The position numbers and the translations under genes are program-made. The notes beneath the pieces were generated by a model. The model was not told the DNA's origin, made no database searches, and was given only the letters and a program-made list of their open reading frames with translations. Source: Vibrio sp. MEBiC08052 (GTDB taxonomy: Bacteria; Pseudomonadota; Gammaproteobacteria; Enterobacterales; Vibrionaceae). Taken from it: 64,000 nt of DNA. The stretch covers positions 87,218-151,217 of the forward strand of contig NZ_KQ947477.1 of NCBI RefSeq assembly GCF_001506075.1. Direction: 5' to 3'. Below, one piece after another: positions 44,474 to 52,163 of the stretch. Within the stretch, counting starts at the first letter, position 1, and each line of letters starts with the position of its first letter.

Positions 44474-46503
44474 TTCACTCCTGATTCAAACGGAATAATA
44501 AGTAACACAATCAGTGCTATCACAATGTAGAGACAGTAGATGCGGAAATCCCCGCCCTGTAGCTTTCTCCCCCAAGTCCCGAGCTTCAGAGCCACATCAC
44601 AACAAGGTCGAACCAAAAACCGGTCAAATACCGGTTCAACTGCCGCAGCTGAAATCGTGGCCTGCTGGTAGCTTCGTTTCATCCATCCCGACGGGTCGAG
44701 CAATATCCGCATCCGATAGACCGGTGAGAACATATAACGCAGGGGTTGCGTAAACCCGCTCGCCGAGACCGTCATGCGTTGTTCATAAGCATATCCGCAC
44801 GCCCATGGATCACCTTGGTGACGCCGTTCGAGGCGATGTTTCTTAAACAGAGACAAGACCAGAAACGGAACAATCAACAGTACAATTAAACTGATGGTAA
44901 TAACTGGTGTCGAAAGAATGGCCTGCGTGGTTGAGACCGGGTGAAGCGCGATCCCCTGCTGCACATCGATTGGGGTGATAGCCAGCGTATTGGTGGCAAC
45001 ATCAGAGATGTAAGGTGAAATCCACGGGGATCCGACGCCGAGAATGATACATAGCAAAGCCAGAAAACCAGTGCCGACAATCATCGACCACCCAACTTCA
45101 CGGGCCTGACTGGCGACTTTGCTCCGCGGCGCACCGGTAAAACAAATCCCATAGACTTTCACAAAACACATACATGCCAAAGCCCCGGTTATCGCCAGCA
45201 TCACAACAGCACCGAGCCCTGCCGTCACCATGAAGATATGATTTTGCTGGCTCATCTGGAACAAGGACTGATAAATGAACCATTCACTGACAAAACCATT
45301 GAGTGGCGGTAATGCAGAAATCGCCATCGTACCAATCAAAAAGGCAAGCGCAGTATAAGGCATCAGCTTGCCGAGTCCTCCCATGCTTTCCATATCTTTG
45401 GTATGAACCTGAGAGATGACCGAGCCGGCGCCAAGAAATAGTAATCCTTTGAATACCGCATGGTTCAGTAGGTGATAAAGTCCGCCCAACAAGCCTAAAG
45501 CAGCGAGAACCGGATGACCGGATGCAGTACCAATCATCGCTACACCGACGCCCATTAAGATAATGCCGACATTCTCCACGGTGTGATAGGCAAGCAAGCG
45601 TTTGATATCGTGCTCTGCCAGTGCATACATCACTCCCAGTACCGAGGAGAAAGCACCAAAGGCGAGCACCAGATATCCCCACCAAATTTCTGCACCACCG
45701 AGAAAAACGAGCCCCACTTTGATGATGCCGAACACCCCAATTTTGACCATCACACCGGACATCAGTGCGGATGCATGAGAAGGCGCTGCAGGGTGAGCCT
45801 GAGGTAACCAGCTATGTAACGTGATCATGCCGGCTTTCGCCCCAAAACCAAAAAATGCCAGTAAGAAGATGACTGACGACTCCCATGCAGGTAACGACAG
45901 ATGGGAAAAATCGGTGAAATTCAGGGTTCCGGCTGCCCGGTAAAGCATAAAGAAGGCAATCATGATGAGTACAGAACCGGCATGAGCAATCAGAAAATAC
46001 TGCAAGCCAGCACGAATACTTTTTTCACTCTGTTCCACCAACACCAGAAAATAGGATGCCAGTGACATCATTTCAAAGAACACGATGAAGTAAAATGCAT
46101 TATCTGCCACAACTAACGCAACCATCGAAGCAACAAAAAGGTTGAGAAACAGGCTGATCCCCCATCCCCCTTTGCCTTGATATTCCTTCATATAGTGAAA
46201 ACCGTATATAGAGGCAGCAATGACAATCAGCGAAATAACCATCACCATAAATGCCGCTAATCCGTCAAAGCGAACGAGCAGTTGCGCAAAAGGGAAAGGA
46301 CTGAAAAGCTGCGCTTGCCACACCTGATGACTGACGAGAGCATACCCCGAGCTGATCACACCGGTGATACCGCCAATCGCAGAACACAGACTCGCAAGAG
46401 ACACATACAAAGATTCCCGTCGAGAACTGCCAAACAAGGACACAACACAGGCGATGAGATAACACCCCATCGATAAAGCCAACAGCGATAAAGGACTCAT
46501 CAT
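44470..46503 (-). CDS. hyfB: HyfB, large antiporter-like membrane subunit
   Basis: The 677-residue polytopic protein is longer than HycC (about 608) and matches HyfB (about 672). It has GFGAKAGMITLHSWLPQAHPAAP, LAYHTVENVG and a final helix anchored after a long amphipathic stretch, as in NuoL-type subunits. It starts one base after the hyfA stop. Confidence 0.95.
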   Translation of the reverse strand: MMSPLSLLALSMGCYLIACVVSLFGSSRRESLYVSLASLCSAIGGITGVISSGYALVSHQVWQAQLFSPFPFAQLLVRFDGLAAFMVMVISLIVIAASIYGFHYMKEYQGKGGWGISLFLNLFVASMVALVVADNAFYFIVFFEMMSLASYFLVLVEQSEKSIRAGLQYFLIAHAGSVLIMIAFFMLYRAAGTLNFTDFSHLSLPAWESSVIFLLAFFGFGAKAGMITLHSWLPQAHPAAPSHASALMSGVMVKIGVFGIIKVGLVFLGGAEIWWGYLVLAFGAFSSVLGVMYALAEHDIKRLLAYHTVENVGIILMGVGVAMIGTASGHPVLAALGLLGGLYHLLNHAVFKGLLFLGAGSVISQVHTKDMESMGGLGKLMPYTALAFLIGTMAISALPPLNGFVSEWFIYQSLFQMSQQNHIFMVTAGLGAVVMLAITGALACMCFVKVYGICFTGAPRSKVASQAREVGWSMIVGTGFLALLCIILGVGSPWISPYISDVATNTLAITPIDVQQGIALHPVSTTQAILSTPVITISLIVLLIVPFLVLSLFKKHRLERRHQGDPWACGYAYEQRMTVSASGFTQPLRYMFSPVYRMRILLDPSGWMKRSYQQATISAAAVEPVFDRFLVRPCCDVALKLGTWGRKLQGGDFRIYCLYIVIALIVLLIIPFESGVK

Positions 46504-46504
46504 G

Positions 46505-47110
46505 TTATTTCTCCATATCCACAGCCCGTGAGCCGTTGGCCGTCACTTCTCTCTTGAGCTTGCGGGCACGTTCCGTTGCTTCTTCACTCACCAACACAAT
46601 TGCCCCGGTCGGACAGACTTCCATACAGGCAGGGCCTTCCTCTCTGAACTCACACAAATCACATTTCACCGCAATACTTTTCACCCCCGGCTCCCAAGCC
46701 AAGAGATCATGACCAAACGTTCGGGGTACGGACGTCGATGGATTACTGGAACGTGGTGTTGACGGTATATATGTGTCATAACTGTTGGCATGAGCAATCG
46801 GGCGACTGCCATCAAGAGCAATCGCACCAAACGGACAAGCCACAGCACACAATGTGCACCCGACACAAATTGATTCATTGAGAAATATCCGGTCAGCTTC
46901 TTTGGTGATCGCCTGTACCGGGCAGACCGTTGCACACGGAGCGTCTTCACAATGACGACACATGACCGGAACCGTTGTGTCGTTATTTTTCACAACAGTC
47001 AAACGCGGGTGACTTTGCAATCCGACTTTCTGGTGAACATCAGAACAGGCAGCCATGCATGTTTGACATCCGATACACTTCTTAGGATCGGCAACTACAA
47101 ATTTTTTCAT
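46505..47110 (-). CDS. hyfA: HyfA, 4Fe-4S electron-transfer subunit
   Basis: The 201-residue protein has four ferredoxin motifs: CIGCQTCMAAC, CRHCEDAPCATVCP, CVGCTLCAVACP and CDLCEFREEGPACMEVCP. It is a relative of HydN (34846-35394) and of HycB, and should carry electrons from FdhF to HyfH. AGGGGA stands a few bases before the ATG. It is the first gene of the hyf unit, 24 bases from the predicted sigma-54 start. Confidence 0.94.
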   Translation of the reverse strand: MKKFVVADPKKCIGCQTCMAACSDVHQKVGLQSHPRLTVVKNNDTTVPVMCRHCEDAPCATVCPVQAITKEADRIFLNESICVGCTLCAVACPFGAIALDGSRPIAHANSYDTYIPSTPRSSNPSTSVPRTFGHDLLAWEPGVKSIAVKCDLCEFREEGPACMEVCPTGAIVLVSEEATERARKLKREVTANGSRAVDMEK

Positions 47111-47145
47111 AGCATCCCCTGACAGCTAAATAATCAACTAAGAGG

Positions 47146-47160
47146 GCAATAACCATGCCA
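47146..47160 (-). promoter_or_regulatory. Sigma-54 promoter of the hyf unit
   Basis: On the minus strand TGGCATGGTTATTGC matches the TGGCAYG-N4-TTGC consensus with GG and GC ten bases apart. The predicted start is near 47134, leaving a leader of about 24 bases before hyfA. Confidence 0.9.
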
Positions 47161-47189
47161 TTCATGTGAATTTATTTTTATTTAATTAA

Positions 47190-47202
47190 AATCAAATAGT
47201 TA
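47190..47202 (+). promoter_or_regulatory. IHF site between hyf promoter and upstream repeats
   Basis: AATCAAATAGTTA fits the IHF consensus WATCAANNNNTTR at every position. It lies between the -24 element and the activator repeats, where DNA bending would be needed for a sigma-54 activator. Confidence 0.6.
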
Positions 47203-47264
47203 AATTGAAATTCATTTTAAATTTCACCATTCTCGTCAGTGAATCATCACAAAGTCAACCACTC

Positions 47265-47286
47265 TCGACACTTGATATCGACACTA
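47265..47286 (-). promoter_or_regulatory. Direct repeat AGTGTCGA, candidate FhlA site
   Basis: AGTGTCGA occurs twice on the minus strand (47279-47286 and 47265-47272), six bases apart, 105-130 bases upstream of the -24 element. The same 8-mer forms both arms of the palindrome upstream of hydN. Confidence 0.55.
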
Positions 47287-47330
47287 TTGACGAAACAAAA
47301 ACAAGCTCAGGATTGAGCGAAAAAATGTTA

Positions 47331-47363
47331 TAAAAAAAAAGAGGTTGGCATCGCCAACCTCTT
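47331..47363 (-). terminator. Intrinsic terminator of lysC
   Basis: On the minus strand an 11-base stem (AAGAGGTTGGC with its complement) closes a 3-base loop and runs into a tract of nine T residues. It stops lysC transcription before the hyf control region. Confidence 0.92.
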
Positions 47364-47394
47364 CTAAATATTCTTGCCTGTTTTCTCGATTGTT

Positions 47395-48756
47395 TTACCC
47401 GTTGTCTTGCGACTCAAACAGATCCTGATGCAGTTTCTGAATCACACTTTTTGCATCGTCGGCATCGACAAGAAAACACAGATTATGATCACTGGCACCG
47501 TAACAAATCATGCGCATATTGTAATCACCGAGAGTACTGAAAACCTCTTTGGCATAACCTTTGGTCTCCATATGGTTACCAATCAAAGCCACCAGACTCA
47601 GATTTCGTTCGACTTCAATATGTGCGAGTTCTTCCAGCTCAGCCCGGGCAGCCGCAGGCAGCTCTGGCGCACCCCCAGCCGTGTCCGTCTTATCCAGCGT
47701 GATGGACACACTGATCTCTGACGTGGTAATTAAATCGACCGAGATTTTATGCTTGGCCAGAATTTCAAAAACCTTGGCTAAAAAGCCATACGCGTGGAAC
47801 ATTTTTGCACTGCGAATCGTCACCATCGTTTGATTGGCTCGCAATGCCAGCGCCCGAAAATAAGGTGAGTTTTCAACGCGTTTCCGAATCCAGGTGCCAC
47901 CTTTCTCCGGCTCTTTTGATGAACCGACAAAGACCGGAATACCATGCCGAAGCGCAGGAAGCAACGTCGAAGGATGCAGGATTTTTGCACCGAAATTCGC
48001 CATTTCTGAGGCTTCATTGAAGCTAATTTCAGAAATCGGAGCCGCTTTAGGTACAATGCGTGGGTCAGTGGTATAAATGCCGGAGACATCCGTCCAGATT
48101 TCCAGTCCGGATGCCTGAACCGCTTCCGCAATCAGTGCAGCTGAATAGTCACTCCCACCGCGCCCCAGAGTGGTGGTATTGCCCTGTTCATCAGAACCGA
48201 TGAATCCCTGTGTCACCACCAGATGTTTTTTACACAAGGGTGCCAGTTTGTCTTTAGCCTGAATAGCCGTCACTTCGATTTGTGGTTCAGCCCGGCCATA
48301 ATAATCATCCGTGCGTAACACTTCACGAATATCAAATCTGACGGCATCGATCCCCCGCTCTTTGAGAACCTGAGTCAGAATATGGGTCGAGATTAATTCG
48401 CCACAGGCAACCAGATGGTCCGTCAGTTTACTGCTGGTCTGGAAAGACGCAGCGTCCGCGAGACTTGTCACCGTGTCAAGAATCGCCTGAACCGACTCTT
48501 TGACTGAATCTTGTTCTTGTAACGATTCAATAATTGAAAAGTGAATATCAGATAATTGTTCTAAAATGGATGAACGCCTTTCCGCATCCTGAACACCGTT
48601 GGCCAGTTCAACCAGCAGATTTGTCACGCCAGAACAGGCACTACTGACAACAAGCTTTGTGTCCGGATTACTTTCGATGACCGCAGCACAACGACTCATT
48701 GCTTCGAAGTTTGCCACGCTTGTTCCGCCAAACTTGGCGACATTGAATGCACTCAC
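47395..48756 (-). CDS. lysC: Aspartokinase III, lysine-sensitive
   Basis: The start is GTG 48756 with GGGAGA six to seven bases upstream; a nearby ATG is out of frame. The 453-residue protein has the kinase start AKFGGTSVANF, the TTTLGRGGSDYSAA and WTDVSGIYTTDPR motifs, and two C-terminal ACT domains (FLAKVFEILAKHKISVDLITTSE and the final repeat MICYGASDHNLCFLV) that bind lysine. It catalyses the first step of the aspartate pathway. Transcription is probably controlled by the upstream lysine riboswitch and the enzyme by lysine itself. Confidence 0.95.
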   Translation of the reverse strand: MSAFNVAKFGGTSVANFEAMSRCAAVIESNPDTKLVVSSACSGVTNLLVELANGVQDAERRSSILEQLSDIHFSIIESLQEQDSVKESVQAILDTVTSLADAASFQTSSKLTDHLVACGELISTHILTQVLKERGIDAVRFDIREVLRTDDYYGRAEPQIEVTAIQAKDKLAPLCKKHLVVTQGFIGSDEQGNTTTLGRGGSDYSAALIAEAVQASGLEIWTDVSGIYTTDPRIVPKAAPISEISFNEASEMANFGAKILHPSTLLPALRHGIPVFVGSSKEPEKGGTWIRKRVENSPYFRALALRANQTMVTIRSAKMFHAYGFLAKVFEILAKHKISVDLITTSEISVSITLDKTDTAGGAPELPAAARAELEELAHIEVERNLSLVALIGNHMETKGYAKEVFSTLGDYNMRMICYGASDHNLCFLVDADDAKSVIQKLHQDLFESQDNG

Positions 48757-48872
48757 GGCATTTCTCCCACGACTTCCTAAAATAAAAAATGTTGTGTTGG
48801 GTAACCAACGTCCAATGTTCGAAGAGAGTATTTCTAGAGCAAAAATAGAGGCGATTCGATGAAAGTAGACCT

Positions 48873-49040
48873 CAGAAGCTCTTCATCAGTTAGCACTGAT
48901 GACAGTTGATGGGATTCAGCCCATTCACCCGACAATCCAAATCCACAACTATGAACTGTCTCGGCACTACTCCCCCTGAATATTCTGTCTTGGAGTTGAG
49001 GCTCCACAAAATACCTGCCTGGGCAGTGCTCCTCTTCTGC
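48873..49040 (-). ncRNA. Lysine riboswitch (L box) of lysC
   Basis: The transcript has the conserved L-box elements in order: AGAGGAGC and a GCCC/GGGC helix at the 5' side, GGGGGAGTAGTGCCGAGAC, GGGCTGAATCCCAT, CTGTCATC and GAAGAGCTTCTG at the 3' side, the last pairing with the 5' CAGAAG as helix P1. From memory it aligns with the E. coli lysC leader. Lysine binding should shut off lysC. Confidence 0.93.
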
Positions 49041-49054
49041 TTAATAGCCTAGGT

Positions 49055-49083
49055 ATTGAACGTTTTTGTCCTATCAATGTCAA
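49055..49083 (-). promoter_or_regulatory. Sigma-70 promoter of lysC
   Basis: A perfect -35 TTGACA (49083-49078) and a -10 TTCAAT (49060-49055) are spaced by 17 bases, just upstream of the riboswitch. Confidence 0.65.
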
Positions 49084-49230
49084 TGACAAATTGAATCACA
49101 TTGGTTAATTTTCACCCAAATAATCAGATTACAGAAAAATACTCAACTAGACTTGTGTCGGATAGCTTTCCTCACGGATAAGCGTTAGCCTGATAACTTG
49201 CCAGTAAGTGTCAATGAAAGGAGTCAGCTT

Positions 49231-50361
49231 GTGACTGTACAAAGTTTTTTTCCACCGCAAAGAACACTCATGGGCCCCGGCCCGTCTGATATTCATCCTC
49301 GGGTTTTACAGGCCTTAAGCCGGCCGACAATCGGGCACCTTGACCCGTTATTTATTCAAATGATGGATGAATTGAAGTCTCTGTTACAATATGCATTTCA
49401 GACCGAAAATGAATTTACGATTGCCATTTCTGCTCCCGGAAGTGCCGGAATGGAAGCCTGTTTCGTCAATTTACTGGAACCGGGAGACAAGGTTATCGTC
49501 TGTCGCAACGGTGTCTTTGGCGAACGGATGCGGGAGAATGTAATCCGTTGTGGTGCCAACGCTGTGCTGGTGGATAACGCATGGGGAGAAAGTGTTTCTG
49601 TTGCAAAAGTCGAACAGGCGATTCAAGAACATCCAGATGCGAAGGTGTTAGCATTTGTCCACGCAGAAACATCGACCGGTGCGCTCAGTGACGCGAAAGC
49701 GTTAGGCCATTTGGCGAAGCGGTACGGTTTGTTGACCATCGTTGATGCAGTGACCTCGTTAGCCGGTGTACCTTTAGCGGTAGATGAATGGCAATTAGAT
49801 GCAGTTTATTCAGGGAGCCAAAAATGTCTTTCCTGTGTTCCCGGCCTGTCTCCTCTTACGTTTTCTCAGGCGGCGATTGAGACCATCAAAGCGCGTAAAA
49901 AGCCCGTCCAGAGCTGGTTTCTCGATCAAACATTAGTCATGGGTTACTGGAGCGGACAACAGAAGCGCAGTTATCATCACACTGCTCCGGTCAATACTTT
50001 ATATGCCCTGCATGAAGCGCTTGTGCTGTTACAAGAAGAATCACTGATGTCGTCATGGCATCGCCACCAGCAGATGCATCAACAACTGAAACAGGGCTTG
50101 GAACAACTGGGGTTGACGTTTGTGGTTGCAGAATCAGAACGATTACCACAATTGAATACGGTACGAATTCCTGAAGGGGTTGACGATGAGTGGGTTAGAG
50201 GTTACTTACTGCGTCAGTATAATTTGGAAATTGGCGCGGGATTAGGTCAGTTTGCCGGTAATGCGTGGCGCATCGGACTGATGGGACATAGTGCTCGCTC
50301 CGAAAATATCGCGCTCTGTCTGAAAGCATTGGAAGATGCGCTCACACAGAGCAAAAGATAA
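49231..50361 (+). CDS. Class V aminotransferase (alanine/serine-glyoxylate type)
   Basis: GTG 49231 is supported by AAGGAG seven bases upstream; a TTG 11 codons earlier is not. The 376-residue product begins with the family pattern TLMGPGPSDIHPRVLQALSRPTIGHLDP and has the PLP lysine in YSGSQKCLSCVPGL, after DAVTSL with the cofactor aspartate. Enzymes of this fold-type I group move amino groups between serine or alanine and glyoxylate or pyruvate. The donor and acceptor are not decidable here. It is divergent from lysC and convergent with pglL, as I recall for the equivalent V. cholerae region. Confidence 0.88.
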   Translation: MTVQSFFPPQRTLMGPGPSDIHPRVLQALSRPTIGHLDPLFIQMMDELKSLLQYAFQTENEFTIAISAPGSAGMEACFVNLLEPGDKVIVCRNGVFGERMRENVIRCGANAVLVDNAWGESVSVAKVEQAIQEHPDAKVLAFVHAETSTGALSDAKALGHLAKRYGLLTIVDAVTSLAGVPLAVDEWQLDAVYSGSQKCLSCVPGLSPLTFSQAAIETIKARKKPVQSWFLDQTLVMGYWSGQQKRSYHHTAPVNTLYALHEALVLLQEESLMSSWHRHQQMHQQLKQGLEQLGLTFVVAESERLPQLNTVRIPEGVDDEWVRGYLLRQYNLEIGAGLGQFAGNAWRIGLMGHSARSENIALCLKALEDALTQSKR

Positions 50362-50363
50362 AA

Positions 50364-52088
50364 TCACTCCGGACGGGGCGGTACAAGACGCTCTTTATCT
50401 GGAAGCGTAAAGGGATATTGAGGAAATAAAAACTCAGCCTCTATCCGTGATTGCTCCGCGCGATTCATATCTCCGATATGCTGATATAACGCCATGAGCA
50501 ATTGATAGTATGCCGGCCTTGGCTGCCGCTGGATCAACTCAAGTAGCCAAGGAACGTAAGTGCTTAACTGCTGCTGATGCACTTCGGTATTCTTTTGCTT
50601 CAATTGATCCATGAGCTGCGCTTGCATCAATTGGTCTTGCCATACTAAAGGTACATACCTTTGTGCCTGTCGTGAGATATGCTGACCTTGCTGGTATTGC
50701 ATCAATAAGCTTTGAGCCCACAACAATGTGCCACAATAAAGCATTGTTAAAATAGGGAGTAATATTCCGACCCCATGTAACCCTCGGATTGTCAGGCTAT
50801 GGATAGGCACACTTCTGTATTTTGCGACACGTTGGTCAACCCAAAACAAGAGAATGATAAATGTAATCCAGTGAATTGCAGACTGGCTGAATACATCATC
50901 GACCTGACTCGCCATTGCTATCGGAAAAAGTAGCGACAATGTCGCGAGACGGGTTTTAGGTTTAGCGCCATAGATACGCCCCAAGACAAATAAAGCTGCC
51001 AGCGTGATTGCAAAAATCGGTAAAAGTCCGCCTTCAATCCCCCAATAAAGAACTTCATTATGCGGATGTGATAATCCTGCTAAAGGCGATGAATAGTTTG
51101 GGTTCAATTGATGTTGCCGGGCGCTGTAAAGCACATATTCTTCTTCAAAGTGCCCGTAGCCATACCCCGTAAACGGTTTCTCGATAAACATATCGATAGT
51201 TTGAGCCAGACTGTCCGATAACGGTGACAATCGTTTGACAGACTGAGCGTTAAACGGTGTTGTATAAAGCGACTGGATCAGAATAAAGCCGATCAGCAGA
51301 CCGAGCATAATGGAGATACCCCACCCCCACAGTCTTTTCCGACTGGCGAATCGGTACAGATAGGGAAAAATCATCACGATTCCGATCAAGGTCACACTCC
51401 ACCCCGTGACTGAGCGAAGCAATACCAATAGAGGAATGCAGATTAATGGCGTGATATAGAGCAAACTGGCAAAACTAAATTGTGTCTGATATTTCTTCAA
51501 ATATCGAGACAATAAATATCCGGATGCCAAAACCCCCGTAGTAATATACGTCGCGAATATGTTGCTCGTCGGAAACACGCCCAACGGCACTTGAGCCGGA
51601 TCGATAATCAGTTGATAGTAAGCCAGAACGCTTTCAATCAATGTCGACAATACGATCAACCAGATCAGTCGGTGTTTATGCTTGTTACTGAAACGAAACT
51701 GCTGCAGCACAACAAAGAGAACAAACCCACCCCATAAAGCGATAACACGATATGCAGCAAGCGAGACAGAGGCATGATCATAAAACAAGGGCAACGTCAG
51801 CAGTAAACAACAGACAAAGAGACCGATCGTCAGTTTTGAATATCTGACTTTCCGGGCTCTGATAACCTGAAATAACCCGACTGAAATAGCAATACTGACC
51901 CAAAACCAAGTCGCAATATTAAATAGCAGTGTTAACCCAACGCCTCTATTCAGGTCACTCGGAAAATGCAGAAAAAGGAGGTATAGCATCCCGATAACAA
52001 ATAAAAAAGGTCGATTTAAAGGCAGTTTTACCGGAGATGGCTCGAGCCTCGTTCCCTGTACAATCAGTATCGCCATAGTCTCATTCAT
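50364..52088 (-). CDS. pglL: PglL-type O-oligosaccharyltransferase (Wzy/O-antigen-ligase family)
   Basis: The 574-residue protein has many hydrophobic segments, a large periplasmic loop with the HPHNE motif (SHPHNEVLYWGIEGG) that is diagnostic of the Wzy_C/WaaL/PglL group, and a soluble C-terminal part of about 140 residues rich in Gln, characteristic of PglL enzymes. The V. cholerae protein at this place in the genome transfers glycans to proteins in the periplasm. Glycan and target here are unknown; WaaL activity is an alternative. The start could also be the ATG at 52076. Confidence 0.8.
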   Translation of the reverse strand: MNETMAILIVQGTRLEPSPVKLPLNRPFLFVIGMLYLLFLHFPSDLNRGVGLTLLFNIATWFWVSIAISVGLFQVIRARKVRYSKLTIGLFVCCLLLTLPLFYDHASVSLAAYRVIALWGGFVLFVVLQQFRFSNKHKHRLIWLIVLSTLIESVLAYYQLIIDPAQVPLGVFPTSNIFATYITTGVLASGYLLSRYLKKYQTQFSFASLLYITPLICIPLLVLLRSVTGWSVTLIGIVMIFPYLYRFASRKRLWGWGISIMLGLLIGFILIQSLYTTPFNAQSVKRLSPLSDSLAQTIDMFIEKPFTGYGYGHFEEEYVLYSARQHQLNPNYSSPLAGLSHPHNEVLYWGIEGGLLPIFAITLAALFVLGRIYGAKPKTRLATLSLLFPIAMASQVDDVFSQSAIHWITFIILLFWVDQRVAKYRSVPIHSLTIRGLHGVGILLPILTMLYCGTLLWAQSLLMQYQQGQHISRQAQRYVPLVWQDQLMQAQLMDQLKQKNTEVHQQQLSTYVPWLLELIQRQPRPAYYQLLMALYQHIGDMNRAEQSRIEAEFLFPQYPFTLPDKERLVPPRPE

Positions 52089-52106
52089 GTTGTGGGGGAG
52101 ACTATG
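52074..52106 (-). repeat. Inverted repeat enclosing the pglL start codon
   Basis: Arms CATAGTCTC and GAGACTATG (nine bases) flank 15 bases that include the ATG at 52088. The mRNA could fold with the start codon in the loop. Confidence 0.5.
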
Positions 52107-52163
52107 TTGCCACGTAAAATGACGCTGTTACGCTTCGTCTCCCTACAGGAAGTATGATGGAAG

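Larger units (their letters stand above)
48757..49230. other. lysC leader and divergent promoter region
   Basis: The 474 bases between lysC and the aminotransferase hold the riboswitch (48873-49040) and its promoter (49055-49083). Between riboswitch and lysC a small stem GTTGG/CCAAC followed shortly by ATTTTTT could be the expression platform. The remaining part near 49100-49230 serves the plus-strand aminotransferase. Confidence 0.6.

Noticed and set aside
22740..47110. FHL region as a classical genomic island
   Set aside because: No integrase, transposase, tRNA or direct-repeat ends were seen, and base composition by eye resembles the flanks.
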